Positions 17,672-26,939 are shown, counted from the first letter of the stretch. The stretch is 64,000 nt of DNA from an uncultured Methanomassiliicoccus sp. (GCA_905202485.1 CAJKRY010000004.1:55620-119619), one strand, 5' to 3'. A program made the numbers and translations. Notes: generated by a model from the letters alone, not told the origin.

Positions 17672-18970
17672 ATGTCGCTGTTTGGATCGTCGGGAATCAG
17701 GGGGGTAGTGGGGTCTAGCTTTACTCCTGATTTGGCAGTTAAGATTGGAAATTCAGTAGGAGGCGCTTACGGAGAAGTAGTCCATGGAAGAGATCCGAGG
17801 ACCAGTGGTGTTATGTTTTTGCACTCGCTAATTGCTGGAGAAACATCAGCAGGTGCGGATTCGTACGATGCTGGCATGATCCCAACTCCAACGCTGGCGA
17901 AAGCATCTGAAGAATTCAGCTGCGGTGTGATGATCACCGCTTCCCACAATCCTCCCGAATATAACGGAGTCAAGTTATGGAATCCGGACGGCTCAGCCTT
18001 TGACACTTTCCAGATGGATGAAGTTGAACAGGGTATATCCTCTGAATGGAAAACCAAATCTTGGAATAAAGTGGGAAAATTTCATGTCTGGGAGGGAGCC
18101 GTGGATAATCATATTGAAAGCATATGCCAGTCTCTAGGCGGGTCAACAGCTACCGCCGTAGTGGACTGCGGATGCGGAGCTACCTCAGTAGTCAGTCCGC
18201 TGGCCTTAAGGACTCTGGGATGTGATATTGTTTCCATAAATGCGCAGCCGGATGGTTATTTTCCCGGAAGATCTTCAGAGCCCACAGAGGACCAGCTTCA
18301 GGATCTGAGAAATTTAGTTATTAGAAAAAATGCAGATCTGGGAATCGCACATGACGGCGACGGGGATCGGATGGTTGCTCTGGACGAGCGTGGTAATTTT
18401 ATCAGCGGCGACAGGCTGGTAATTCTTTTTGCATCCTGGCTTGGGGTAAAGTCCATTGCAGTACCAGTCGACGCGTCAATGGTAATAGACGATCTTGTAA
18501 AAAATGTGACCAGATGCAGAGTCGGGGATGTCTTCATCTCAGAAATTCTCAAAAAGGACGGTATTGAATTCGGTGGAGAACCATCTGGAACCTACATATT
18601 CCCTAAGGAATTCTACTGCCCGGATGGCATATTTGCCGGAGCGTTGCTTTCTCAGATTGCTTCAGAAAGAAATCTTTCTGAGTATCTCGCGGAACTGCCT
18701 GCATATCCAGTGGCGCGAAGTTCTTCATATTTTAAAGCAGCACTAAGAAACAGCGTTTCCAGCAGACTTAAGGCAGAAATGGAATCGCTGGACTGCGAAA
18801 GGCTGATAACTATCGATGGTTACAGAGCAGAGTTTCCTGACGGCTGGTTCATCATCAGACTGTCTGGTACTGAGCCGAAACTGAGGGTTGTAGCTGAATC
18901 AAGGGATGAAAATGAAATGCAGCGGCTTAAAAAAATTGCAGACAATATTGTAGTGAGGTGCATATCTTGA
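17672..18970 (+). CDS. glmM: Phosphoglucosamine mutase-like phosphohexomutase
   Basis: A 432-residue alpha-D-phosphohexomutase. The phosphoserine loop is ITASHNPPEYNGVK, the metal loop is DGDGDR, the sugar-binding loop is GGEPSGTYIF, and the C-terminal phosphate site is RLSGTEPKLRV. The sugar loop resembles GlmM (GE-SG-) rather than phosphomannomutase. Its stop overlaps the TTG start of the nucleotidyltransferase that follows, so glucosamine-6-phosphate to UDP-GlcNAc is the likely route. A second paralogue lies at 36943-38304. Confidence 0.85.
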   Translation: MSLFGSSGIRGVVGSSFTPDLAVKIGNSVGGAYGEVVHGRDPRTSGVMFLHSLIAGETSAGADSYDAGMIPTPTLAKASEEFSCGVMITASHNPPEYNGVKLWNPDGSAFDTFQMDEVEQGISSEWKTKSWNKVGKFHVWEGAVDNHIESICQSLGGSTATAVVDCGCGATSVVSPLALRTLGCDIVSINAQPDGYFPGRSSEPTEDQLQDLRNLVIRKNADLGIAHDGDGDRMVALDERGNFISGDRLVILFASWLGVKSIAVPVDASMVIDDLVKNVTRCRVGDVFISEILKKDGIEFGGEPSGTYIFPKEFYCPDGIFAGALLSQIASERNLSEYLAELPAYPVARSSSYFKAALRNSVSSRLKAEMESLDCERLITIDGYRAEFPDGWFIIRLSGTEPKLRVVAESRDENEMQRLKKIADNIVVRCIS

Positions 18971-20193
18971 AAGCATTAATCTTAGCTGCTGGACTCGGAA
19001 AAAGATTAAAGCCGCTCACTTCAAACACGCCGAAACCGCTTCTCTTTGTTGGAGGTAAGCCTTTTTTATCCCATACAATCCAAGCACTCATGGAAAACGG
19101 GATCAGGGACATCTGCATTTTGACTGGCTGGAAGTCCATGAAAATAAGAGACTTCTATGGTAACGGTTCAGACTTCGGTGCCAATCTATCTTATCTCGAG
19201 CAGAAAGAATTGAAAGGAACGGCAAGCGCCGTATTGTGTGCTGAAGGGTGCATGAATGAACCGTTTATCTGCATCAACGGAGACGTACTGACTTCAAAGG
19301 AAGATATATCAAAATTGATTGAGTGCTACAATGACACCAAAAGCGAGGTGATGGGTGTCGTAGAAGTTTCAGATGCCTCTTCATTTGGTTCCGTTTCAGA
19401 GAGCAACAACATATTAACGGGTATAAAAGAAAAATCAGACGTGCCTCTTTCAAATTTTGTCAATTCTGGACTGTTTGTTTTCACTCCAGAAATTTTTAAG
19501 TATATTCATCAGACGCATCTGTCCTGCAGGGGAGAGTATGAAATTACTGACTCAATCATGATGGCTGCTGAAGAAAAAGAGGTGCACATAGTAAAGCTGT
19601 CTGGAATGTGGATAGACATAGGGACGCCGCAGGATCTGCTGGATGCCAATGAACGTTTAATGTCTGCAATGACTCCGCGCATCGAAGGCACTGTAGAGCC
19701 CGGCGCAGTCATCAAAGGAAATGTTGTGATTGAAAAAGGCGCGCTGGTGCGTTCTGGTTCATATCTCGAAGGTCCAATATATGTTTCATCTGGCTGCGAT
19801 ATCGGTCCGAATTGTTATCTGAGACCGTATACCTGTTTATCTTCCAACGTCAGAATAGGGGCAGCAGTGGAAGTAAAGAATTCAATAATCATGTCAGACA
19901 CTCATATTCCGCACCACAACTATGTCGGAGACAGCATAATCGGTGAAAACTGCAATCTTGGGTCTGGAACGAAAATAGCAAACCTCAGATTTGACGGAAA
20001 AAACATCAAACTTCATTTTGAAGATTCATGCATAGATTCCCAGCGCCGCAAAATGGGTGCGGTCATTGGTGATTCTGTAAGCACAGGTATAAACTCGATG
20101 ATAAACGCTGGGTCAATTATCTTTGAAAATGCAATTATCGGACCGGGAGCGCTCGTTTCCGGAAGGATTGCACCTGGAAGCCGTATTCTGTGA
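18967..20193 (+). CDS. Bifunctional sugar-1-phosphate nucleotidylyltransferase/acetyltransferase (archaeal GlmU-like)
   Basis: A 408-residue enzyme with an N-terminal nucleotidyltransferase (MKALILAAGLGKRLKPLTSN, ICINGDVL) and a C-terminal left-handed beta-helix of hexapeptide repeats (from about residue 235) typical of acetyltransferases. This matches archaeal GlmU-like proteins that acetylate glucosamine-1-phosphate and transfer UMP. I place the start at the TTG at 18967, where a GAGGTG ribosome binding site is six bases upstream and TTGA overlaps the glmM stop; a GTG at 18958 is less likely. Confidence 0.87.
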   Translation: MKALILAAGLGKRLKPLTSNTPKPLLFVGGKPFLSHTIQALMENGIRDICILTGWKSMKIRDFYGNGSDFGANLSYLEQKELKGTASAVLCAEGCMNEPFICINGDVLTSKEDISKLIECYNDTKSEVMGVVEVSDASSFGSVSESNNILTGIKEKSDVPLSNFVNSGLFVFTPEIFKYIHQTHLSCRGEYEITDSIMMAAEEKEVHIVKLSGMWIDIGTPQDLLDANERLMSAMTPRIEGTVEPGAVIKGNVVIEKGALVRSGSYLEGPIYVSSGCDIGPNCYLRPYTCLSSNVRIGAAVEVKNSIIMSDTHIPHHNYVGDSIIGENCNLGSGTKIANLRFDGKNIKLHFEDSCIDSQRRKMGAVIGDSVSTGINSMINAGSIIFENAIIGPGALVSGRIAPGSRIL

Positions 20194-20194
20194 T

Positions 20195-20578
20195 TTACAG
20201 ATCCACGATTTCCAGTTTTATTTCGTTTCCGTCTTTGTCGTATGATCTCCAGCTTGTGATATCGTAAGGCATGCAGGTGATTATGTGAACCTTTCCAAAG
20301 CTGCCAAAAAGATGAAGGTCTTCGTTTGAAGGCCTGTTAGAATATCCAGGATGTGAATGCACTGTGCCTACCAGGCTGAAATCGATCGGCAGCATATGGA
20401 GGGGGACTGTAGCGGAAGTAAAGCTGCCGATGCTGCCTGGAAGGAATACAAGTTCTGTCAGGACGCCATCTTCTGCCCTCATCGCTGAAGCAAATTCGTT
20501 GGGCGAAGAGGCCTTGGCGGATTCATTGAATGCTTTAATGAGCCCGACATCTATCGCCCAGATTTGTTTCTTGCTCAT
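20195..20578 (-). CDS. JAMM/MPN-domain metalloprotease-like protein
   Basis: A 127-residue single-domain JAMM protein. The zinc motif is complete: an upstream glutamate (PNEFASAM), then VHSHPGYSNRPSNED, fitting HxHP-x6-S-x2-D. Archaeal JAMM proteins can cleave ubiquitin-like SAMP modifiers, while bacterial relatives act on sulfur-carrier proteins; no SAMP or ThiS gene is seen here. The start is the ATG at 20578, overlapping the nadK stop by four bases, so it is the last gene of the IMPase-NadK-JAMM transcript. It converges with the GlmU-like gene with one base between the stops. Confidence 0.88.
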   Translation of the reverse strand: MSKKQIWAIDVGLIKAFNESAKASSPNEFASAMRAEDGVLTELVFLPGSIGSFTSATVPLHMLPIDFSLVGTVHSHPGYSNRPSNEDLHLFGSFGKVHIITCMPYDITSWRSYDKDGNEIKLEIVDL

Positions 20579-21381
20579 GGAAAACACATAATCTTTTCGT
20601 GCATGCGACCGTAGAATGTACTTCCAAACGATACGAACTTGGCCGTCGACTCCGATCTGGAAAACATTGTAAGCTCGTCGCCTTCCATGTCTTTTTCCTG
20701 CTGACCATCAATCACGCACACGCATGGTTTTGGTTTGTAAACTTCAACTCTTACATGGCTGTCAAGCGGTACAATAATCGGCCTAGCAGCAAATTTGAAT
20801 GGAGCCATGGGTGCAATTGTTATGGCATTTACTCTCGGATCAACTATAGGACATCCGACAGCCATTGCATAGCAGGTGGATCCAGTCGGTGTTGCGACGA
20901 TGATTCCGTCAGCCCTGACATCCATAGCCAGAACATCATCCACATACACATTGAAGTGGCGTATTTTAGCAACATTTGCAGTGTGGACCACCGCTTCATT
21001 CATGGCGTCATACATTCTTTCTCCATTTACTACAGCTTTGAGCTTGGCACGTTCATCAATCATGTAGTTGCCTTCTAAGAGGCGTTTCAGTCCATATTCA
21101 ATCTCGTTTTCCGGTATCTCAGTAAGAAATCCAAGCACACCAGCGTTTATTCCAAAAATAGGAGCTTCTGTTCTCTGCAGAGAACGAAGGATTGTACCGT
21201 CTCCGCCGACTGTAATCAAGACGTCAATGTCCATATCTTCTATTGGTTTGCCTTCTTTTCCAAACAGTTTTGCAATACCCGATTCAAGTACAACATTTTC
21301 GTCTTTCAGCAAGTTGTAAACCCGGCGCCCTACTCTGATAGCATCGGGAATTTCAGAATTAGCAGTAAGTCCTAATCTCAA
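20575..21381 (-). CDS. nadK: NAD kinase
   Basis: A 268-residue ATP-NAD kinase that makes NADP. The signature ITVGGDGTILRSLQ is near residue 57, followed by GINAGVLGFLTEI, NEAVVH and DGIIVATPTGSTCYAMAVGCPIVDP, all typical of NadK/PpnK. It overlaps both neighbours by ATGA junctions: its start with the IMPase-like gene stop, and its stop with the JAMM gene start. In Methanocaldococcus the NAD kinase and an IMPase-type NADP phosphatase are fused, which makes this pairing meaningful. Confidence 0.93.
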   Translation of the reverse strand: MRLGLTANSEIPDAIRVGRRVYNLLKDENVVLESGIAKLFGKEGKPIEDMDIDVLITVGGDGTILRSLQRTEAPIFGINAGVLGFLTEIPENEIEYGLKRLLEGNYMIDERAKLKAVVNGERMYDAMNEAVVHTANVAKIRHFNVYVDDVLAMDVRADGIIVATPTGSTCYAMAVGCPIVDPRVNAITIAPMAPFKFAARPIIVPLDSHVRVEVYKPKPCVCVIDGQQEKDMEGDELTMFSRSESTAKFVSFGSTFYGRMHEKIMCFP

Positions 21382-22172
21382 AGTAATATCTCCTTTACTT
21401 TCTCATCGTTGTATGCTATGAAACCGCTTCTCGTGTCGAGGTCAAATGGCATATCTAATATTTCATCATCTAAATCTACAATTTCTCCGCCAGCTTCTCT
21501 CAATATGAGAGCGCTTGCTGCAATATCTACTACACGAATGTTCTTCGAATATTGGTTAGTATTATAGTAATGAGCATCGAAGTATCCGTTTGCAACCATG
21601 CACATCTCTACCGATGCACACCCGAGCGATCTAATGGGTGCACACTTAACTACCTTGTCGAAAGTGTCCTGCGGCACGTAGTGTCCCACATAGCACAATA
21701 AAGATGGGAACTGGGTGTTGAATTTTTTAACGTGAATTGGTTTGTTGTTTAATTTAGACCCTTCTCCTTTTTCTGCGGTGTACACATCACCAGTTACTAA
21801 ATTTTTAACAACAGCCTGTGTGATGCCTTGCAATGAATTTTTTCCTACTGCCAGAGATACTGTATAAAAAGGAAGTCCGAGAGTAGCATTGTGAGTCCCG
21901 TCTACGGGATCCACAACTAAAGTTTCTGAATATCCGCGGTCGATAAAGCCGGCCTCTTCGCTCAGAACATTAACCTTCAAACCCATATCTTCTACAGCTT
22001 CCAGTATGGCATCCTCTGCAGTTTTATCAATTGCGGATGTTGGAGACCCGTCCGCACCCATGTAAAGAGTTTTTCCACGATCGAACTCTTCTGGGAGATC
22101 TTTAACTGCTCTCCAGACTCTATGTGCGATCTCTTCTAGTGCTTTAAGCATCAATAAGCGCAATGCATCCAT
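21378..22172 (-). CDS. Inositol monophosphatase-family phosphatase (FBPase or NADP phosphatase)
   Basis: A 264-residue Mg-dependent IMPase-fold phosphatase. The metal ligands are in LSEEAGF and VDPVDGTHN, and the C-terminal metal/substrate region is VVDIAASALILREAGGEI. Archaeal members act on inositol-1-phosphate, fructose-1,6-bisphosphate or NADP. The direct overlap with nadK supports an NADP phosphatase or dual role, but this is an inference. The ATG at 22172 is preferred; the upstream frame begins with a TTG at 22187. The first gene of a three-gene operon, divergent from the small Hsp20-like gene. Confidence 0.85.
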   Translation of the reverse strand: MDALRLLMLKALEEIAHRVWRAVKDLPEEFDRGKTLYMGADGSPTSAIDKTAEDAILEAVEDMGLKVNVLSEEAGFIDRGYSETLVVDPVDGTHNATLGLPFYTVSLAVGKNSLQGITQAVVKNLVTGDVYTAEKGEGSKLNNKPIHVKKFNTQFPSLLCYVGHYVPQDTFDKVVKCAPIRSLGCASVEMCMVANGYFDAHYYNTNQYSKNIRVVDIAASALILREAGGEIVDLDDEILDMPFDLDTRSGFIAYNDEKVKEILL

Positions 22173-22233
22173 GGCATAAATAATCAAATGCAGCGGGAAA
22201 GCGATATATCAATCATTGAACAACGTAACTGCT

Positions 22234-22542
22234 ATGATGGAAGAATATGAGGTCGACACCGTCCAGGAGCGGGAAAGGTATAAAATTCAGATAAAACTGC
22301 CCGGAGTGGACCTTGGCGATATATCTCTGGAGGCTACAGATGCTGGTTTCTGCATATCAATCGGAGACAATTCCCAATGTTTCATACTATCTCATTCAGT
22401 AGACGTAGATGGTTCAAGAGCGGCCTTTGACGGTGAAACACTGTATCTTGAAATGCCGATTAAGTTTCCTATCCACGGCAAGCGCCTTGAAATCTCAAGC
22501 GGATGTCTGGATATGGGTGAAGGAAAGCACAGCTGCGTATGA
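22234..22542 (+). CDS. Small Hsp20/CS-fold-like protein
   Basis: A 102-residue protein whose pattern (YKIQIKLPGVDLGDISLEATDAGFCISI ... LYLEMPIKFPIHGKRLEISSG) resembles the alpha-crystallin/CS beta-sandwich. No C-terminal I-x-I assembly motif is visible, so it may not form a classical small heat-shock oligomer. The start could be the ATG at 22234, consistent with a TATA-like sequence about 25 bases upstream and a leaderless message, or a TTG at 22216. It precedes fibrillarin by 33 bases. Confidence 0.6.
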   Translation: MMEEYEVDTVQERERYKIQIKLPGVDLGDISLEATDAGFCISIGDNSQCFILSHSVDVDGSRAAFDGETLYLEMPIKFPIHGKRLEISSGCLDMGEGKHSCV

Positions 22543-22575
22543 GATTATTTATCCTCATTTCATATCCTCCTGCTG

Positions 22576-23232
22576 ATGATATGTGAGAGCAGATTCAGCG
22601 GAGTCTTTGAAGACGGAGACAAGATCTACACAGTTAATTCTACACCCGGCAGGAAAGTCTACGGCGAAAAGCTGGTTGAAGACGGGAATATTGAATATCG
22701 TGAGTGGGTGCCGAACCGCAGTAAACTGTCTGCTTACATCCTAAAGGGGGGCTCTTTTTTCCCGTTTCATAAAGACTCCAAAGTTCTCTACCTGGGCGCT
22801 GCCTCCGGCACGACATCCAGCCATATAGCAGACGTGGTCATTAATGGAACAGTCTCTTGTGTAGAATTCTCACCTAGATCTTTCAGGGATTTAGTCACGG
22901 TCTGCGAATCCCGGACAAATATGATTCCAATTCTGGCAGACGCTACAAGGCCGGAGGAATATTCGTTTATTGTATCATCGCCTGATATCGTCTATCAAGA
23001 CATAGCTCAGAAAGGGCAGGCTGCTATTTTCATCAAAAATTTCAAGACATTTTCTGCTAAGTGCGGAATGCTGGTCATCAAATCCCGGTCAGAGGATGTT
23101 TCCAAAGATCCCAGAAAGATCTATGTGGCAGCATGCGATGAACTGGCTGCTGCCGGTTTAAAGGTAGTTGAATTACAGACTTTGGACCCCTTTGAAAAGG
23201 ATCATGCAATGATTGCGGTGGAATCAATTTGA
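22576..23232 (+). CDS. flpA: Fibrillarin-like rRNA/tRNA 2'-O-methyltransferase
   Basis: A 218-residue class I SAM methyltransferase, the catalytic subunit of archaeal box C/D ribonucleoproteins. It shows REWVPNRSKLSAYILKG, the SAM loop VLYLGAASGTTSSHIADVV, VEFSPRSFRDL, DATRPEEY and the final DPFEKDHAMI, all characteristic. Its usual partner Nop5 is encoded elsewhere in this window (34881-35963) rather than adjacent, which is less common in archaea. The stop overlaps the TTG start of a Nudix gene. Confidence 0.92.
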   Translation: MICESRFSGVFEDGDKIYTVNSTPGRKVYGEKLVEDGNIEYREWVPNRSKLSAYILKGGSFFPFHKDSKVLYLGAASGTTSSHIADVVINGTVSCVEFSPRSFRDLVTVCESRTNMIPILADATRPEEYSFIVSSPDIVYQDIAQKGQAAIFIKNFKTFSAKCGMLVIKSRSEDVSKDPRKIYVAACDELAAAGLKVVELQTLDPFEKDHAMIAVESI

Positions 23233-23576
23233 GAACGACCTATGGAATTGCACTCAGAGAAGGAAAATTTCTCATGGTCTACAATCCAAAGCGCAGCGGC
23301 TGGGAAATGCCGGGCGGCAAGGTGGAAAGTGGAGAAAGCTTTGAGGAAGGCGTAATCAGGGAATTTGAGGAAGAATCTGGACTGATATTCATACCGCTTG
23401 TTTCACGCCAAGTAGATAAAGAATGCATTATGTTTGCCGGAAGAGTCGAGAAGTACGAAGGTAACGGGGAAATGGCCTGGAAAGAATTCTCTTCCCTGCC
23501 CCCTGATCTGGGATTTCCAAAATGTGAATATGAGGAACAGATTGCCTGGGCCAGAGCTGCACTGGGTGATGAATAA
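23229..23576 (+). CDS. Nudix hydrolase
   Basis: A 115-residue protein with a canonical Nudix box: GGKVESGESFEEGVIREFEEESGL fits Gx5Ex7REUxEExGU (residues about 25-48). Nudix enzymes hydrolyse nucleoside diphosphates linked to another group; the substrate cannot be read from the sequence. It starts with TTG overlapping the fibrillarin stop (TTGA) and has a GGTGGA ribosome binding site upstream. The protein is at the short end of the family. Confidence 0.82.
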   Translation: MRTTYGIALREGKFLMVYNPKRSGWEMPGGKVESGESFEEGVIREFEEESGLIFIPLVSRQVDKECIMFAGRVEKYEGNGEMAWKEFSSLPPDLGFPKCEYEEQIAWARAALGDE

Positions 23577-23695
23577 AAGTCTGTTGCTTATATACAACAA
23601 AACAGCGGCTAATACGAATCTCTTAAATATCTGATCTATAATGGATCATCTCTATCGCCACCAAACTTTAATGATTCATAATTCGGAGGATTAAT

Positions 23696-24151
23696 ATGGC
23701 ACGTATGCACGCCAGAAGAAGGGGAAAATCAGGATCAAGCCGTCCAATGATCAGCGAGAATCCAGAGTGGGTCCCCCTCAGTAAAAATGAAGTTGAAGAC
23801 TTAATCGTAAAAATGGGAAAAGACGGTGTACTTTCCGCACGTATCGGACTCACACTTAGGGACCAGTACGCAGTACCTGATGTAAAATTAGTAACAGGCA
23901 AGACAGTTACACAGATTCTCAAAGAAAATGATCTTGCACCTAATCTTCCAGATGATTTGGTGGCACTAATGCGTACTGCAATCAACCTGCAGAATCACCT
24001 CAATGCAAACAAGAAAGATGTTGCAAATAAGAGAGGTATGCAGATTACAGAGTCTAAAATCAGACGCTTAGTCAAATACTACAAGCGCACTGGCGTACTC
24101 CCAGCTGACTGGCAGTATTCTATCGCCGACGCTGAATTACTCATTGAGTGA
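23696..24151 (+). CDS. rps15: 30S ribosomal protein S15 (archaeal/eukaryotic S13 type)
   Basis: A 151-residue ribosomal protein. The start ARMHARRRGKSGSSRP and the SENPEWVPLSKNEVEDLIVKM segment form the archaeal/eukaryotic N-terminal extension, and the S15 core with the 16S-contacting helix ends near IRRLVKYYKRTGVLPADW. A GGAGG ribosome binding site lies just before the ATG. It is followed immediately by a DHH phosphoesterase gene. Confidence 0.95.
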   Translation: MARMHARRRGKSGSSRPMISENPEWVPLSKNEVEDLIVKMGKDGVLSARIGLTLRDQYAVPDVKLVTGKTVTQILKENDLAPNLPDDLVALMRTAINLQNHLNANKKDVANKRGMQITESKIRRLVKYYKRTGVLPADWQYSIADAELLIE

Positions 24152-24156
24152 GGGAA

Positions 24157-25527
24157 ATGGACCAGAGTGTCCAAATACCTTCCAAACTCCTTTCATCTAT
24201 TTTTCTTGCCAAAGAGGAGATTGACAAAGCTTCAAACATCCGCGTTATTTCACATTATGATGCTGATGGCATATCCTCTGCAGCTATACTTTGTGCATTA
24301 TTGAATCGTGCTGGAAAGACGTTCCAGATTTCAATGATTAAAGGTCTTACCGACGAGGTAGTGGCAGAGTCTGACGATGCAGATCTTCTAATTTTGTCTG
24401 ATATGGGATCATCCAATCTGGATGCCCTGGAGAAGCTCAACTGCAGGGTAGTAGTTTTAGATCATCACAAACCTCTCAGAGATTCTGAAAAGGTAATTCA
24501 TGTAAATCCTCATCTTTCTGATATCGATGGTATGACTTCAGCCTGCGGAGCTTCCGTATGCATGCTACTGGCCGTCAACACTGATGAAAAGAACTGGGAT
24601 CTGCTGCCGATTGCTTTTGGAGGTATCGCCGGAGACAGACAAACCATCAAAGGATTAAGCGGTGTCAATATCTGGCTGTTTGAAGAAGGCCTGAAGCGCG
24701 GAATCATCGAAGCGATTCCCGGCTCACTAGTGCCATCAGGGAATCTAGTGGATGCTATTGCTTCTTCGACCGAACCTTATCTCATCGGCCTGAGCGGTGA
24801 CAGAGATGCAGTTAGAGCGTTCCTGCTCGATGCAGGTATTCCCATTAATTCAGATTATATGTCTCTGAATGACGAACTGAAAATGAAACTCTCTTCATTG
24901 ATAGCATTAAAGCTCATTTCTCAGGGAACTCCATTGGAGACGATGGAAGAAATCGTCCGTGATAGATATTATTTCAAGTCTGTGAATATGGAAGCTGAGA
25001 TGATGTCTTCACTGCTGAATGCCTGTGGCAGAACAGGCCAGGAAGGTATGGGTGTGGCTTTAGCGCTGGGAGATCAGTCTGCAATGGATTCTGCTATGGA
25101 GCTTAGAAATGAATACGGGTCTGAGTTGATTTCTTCATTGAATGAGCTGTCTAAGAGCGGAATAACTAAGCTCAATAATATTCAGTATTTCTACAATACT
25201 AAATCTGGATTATCTGGAATATTGTGTGGCATAACAATGCAGTATTTCGGAGATGCAGATAAAGCCACAATTGCCCTGTCCGAGTCTGATGACAAAACCA
25301 AAATGAAGCTCTCTTCCCGGGGAACTTTTCCTCTCTTAGATCTCGGAGTCGATCTGGCAGAGGCTTTACGTGAAACATCTGCACAGGTAAACGGCTTTGG
25401 AGGAGGCCACCGCATTGCTGCAGGAGCAACCATTCCCATCGGCGAAGATAAAAAGTTTTTAGAACTCTTGGATGCAAAGATCGGAGAGCAGAAAAAGGCT
25501 AAAAGTGAAGAGCCTACCTCCACGTAA
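24157..25527 (+). CDS. DHH/DHHA1 phosphoesterase, archaeal RecJ-like
   Basis: A 456-residue DHH-family enzyme. Motifs are HYDADGISSAA (motif I), LILSDMGSSN (motif II), VLDHHKP (the DHH motif), and a C-terminal DHHA1 domain ending GFGGGHRIAAGATIP. Archaeal relatives are RecJ-like nucleases or GINS-associated nuclease, acting in replication or repair, and others degrade oligonucleotides. It follows S15 closely. The ATG at 24157 is used; a GTG at 24148 overlapping the S15 stop is the alternative. The C-terminus overlaps the convergent kae1 gene by 14 bases. Confidence 0.83.
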   Translation: MDQSVQIPSKLLSSIFLAKEEIDKASNIRVISHYDADGISSAAILCALLNRAGKTFQISMIKGLTDEVVAESDDADLLILSDMGSSNLDALEKLNCRVVVLDHHKPLRDSEKVIHVNPHLSDIDGMTSACGASVCMLLAVNTDEKNWDLLPIAFGGIAGDRQTIKGLSGVNIWLFEEGLKRGIIEAIPGSLVPSGNLVDAIASSTEPYLIGLSGDRDAVRAFLLDAGIPINSDYMSLNDELKMKLSSLIALKLISQGTPLETMEEIVRDRYYFKSVNMEAEMMSSLLNACGRTGQEGMGVALALGDQSAMDSAMELRNEYGSELISSLNELSKSGITKLNNIQYFYNTKSGLSGILCGITMQYFGDADKATIALSESDDKTKMKLSSRGTFPLLDLGVDLAEALRETSAQVNGFGGGHRIAAGATIPIGEDKKFLELLDAKIGEQKKAKSEEPTST

Positions 25528-26494
25528 CGGTAACTTCATCGGTTCTGAAACGCTGGTTGACTATTGTATCCGCAATGCTCATTTTGACACCGGAACGATG
25601 CATTAACATTCCTGTCCACGCAATCATCGCTCCGTTATCGGTACAGAGCTTTGGATCGGGAACAAACATTTTGGCGCCTCTTTCTGAAGCCATCTTTTCA
25701 ACCATCTCTCTAATGCGTTTGTTTCTTACAACCCCGCCGCCTAAAAGCACTTCGTCTTTTTCTATGTGTGCCATTGCTCTCTCTGTGACTTCGCTTAGCA
25801 TTGCAAAGCAAGTCTCTTGAACTGAAAAGCAAATATCTTCGAGACGTTCACCTTTGTTACGGTGTGCTAACGCGGCAGTCATTATCCCAGAAAAAGACAT
25901 GTCCATGCCTTTTACTGAGTATGGCAAGTCAAGCAGTTTGTCACCGTCAAGCGCCAGCTGTTCTACTTTGGGACCGGCATAGTACCCGAGACCCAGCTCT
26001 CTTCCCAGTTTGTCAAACATATTGCCTATTCCGATGTCCAGAGTCTCTCCGAAAATCCTGTATTTGCCGTTGGCGAATGAAATGACCTGCGTGTTCCCTC
26101 CCGAGGCATATAATAAAACAGGATCCTGAGCTTCGGTTTTTGCAACTCCTATCTCAAGATGCGAGATGCAGTGGTTTACACCTATTATCGGTTTGTTAAG
26201 AGTCACAGAAAGTGCCCTGGCAGCTGTTGCAGCCGTTCTAAGGCACGGTCCTAATCCCGGGCCCTGAGAGAAACATACGATGTCTATGTCTTTGAAGGAT
26301 ATCCCTGCTGTTTCAACGGCTTTAGTGATAAGTCCTGGAACTACAGTGGCGTGATGGTTTGCAGCTTCTCTGGGATGTATTCCTCCCTGAGCTGCACGAT
26401 ACATATCCACCTCGTTAGCTAGCACATTTGCGTTTTCGTCAACTATTCCCACGCCGCATGTGTGGGCGGTTCCTTCTATTCCAAGACAGATCAT
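25514..26494 (-). CDS. kae1: tRNA N6-adenosine threonylcarbamoyltransferase Kae1
   Basis: A 326-residue ASKHA-fold protein, the catalytic subunit of the KEOPS complex that makes t6A37 on ANN-decoding tRNAs. It shows GIEGTAHTCGVGIV at the N-terminus, HPREAANHHA, the metal-binding VNHCISHLE and LLYASGGNTQVI. It ends without the Bud32 kinase domain that is fused to Kae1 in many euryarchaea, so Bud32 must be encoded elsewhere. A glutaredoxin-like gene lies six bases upstream. Confidence 0.92.
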   Translation of the reverse strand: MICLGIEGTAHTCGVGIVDENANVLANEVDMYRAAQGGIHPREAANHHATVVPGLITKAVETAGISFKDIDIVCFSQGPGLGPCLRTAATAARALSVTLNKPIIGVNHCISHLEIGVAKTEAQDPVLLYASGGNTQVISFANGKYRIFGETLDIGIGNMFDKLGRELGLGYYAGPKVEQLALDGDKLLDLPYSVKGMDMSFSGIMTAALAHRNKGERLEDICFSVQETCFAMLSEVTERAMAHIEKDEVLLGGGVVRNKRIREMVEKMASERGAKMFVPDPKLCTDNGAMIAWTGMLMHRSGVKMSIADTIVNQRFRTDEVTVTWR

Positions 26495-26500
26495 CAGCTC

Positions 26501-26734
26501 TCAATCCTTGCTGGAGTTAATACAGGACAGAATGTTAATGGCGCCTTCAACCACTCCTTCATCTGCTACCAGAATTGGAAGGTTCTTATCCAATATCTCA
26601 TAATATGCAGCTTCGGCCATACCTTCGGCTGTAGTCATATCAACAATTCTTATTTTCACATCTTCCGGCAGCCTTTTTTTGATATAGTCGCATTTTTGAC
26701 AGTCGGGTTTTGTGAACAGGACCAATTCAGACAT
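26501..26734 (-). CDS. Glutaredoxin/thioredoxin-like small protein
   Basis: A 77-residue thioredoxin-fold protein with a CQKC redox motif near the N-terminus (LVLFTKPDCQKCDYIKKRLPE) and the cis-Pro region NLPILVADEGVVEG. The short length and fold suggest a glutaredoxin-like thiol reductase; the substrate is unknown. The ATG at 26734 with GGTGA upstream is chosen over a GTG at 26740. It is likely cotranscribed with kae1. Confidence 0.72.
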   Translation of the reverse strand: MSELVLFTKPDCQKCDYIKKRLPEDVKIRIVDMTTAEGMAEAAYYEILDKNLPILVADEGVVEGAINILSCINSSKD

Positions 26735-26866
26735 CTGCACTGCATCACCAGACGAATGAATAAACTTTGTGTCTTTATCTTATGCAATGCCTCTGGAAAC
26801 CGGCCATCGCATCAAATGTGATAGAAAAAGATATAGATAAGAAGAGTATATTGGCGACTCAGATCA

Positions 26867-26939
26867 GGGCTCATGGTCTAGTGGTTATGACGTCTCCTTG
26901 ACATGGAGGAGGTCGCCGGTTCAAATCCGGCTGAGCCCA
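26867..26939 (+). tRNA. tRNA-Val(GAC)
   Basis: A 73-base cloverleaf. The acceptor pairs GGGCTCA with TGAGCCC, followed by discriminator A. The anticodon arm TCTCC/GGAGG closes a loop TTGACAT with anticodon GAC. The T arm is GCCGG-TTCAAAT-CCGGC. The CCA end is not encoded. Confidence 0.95.
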
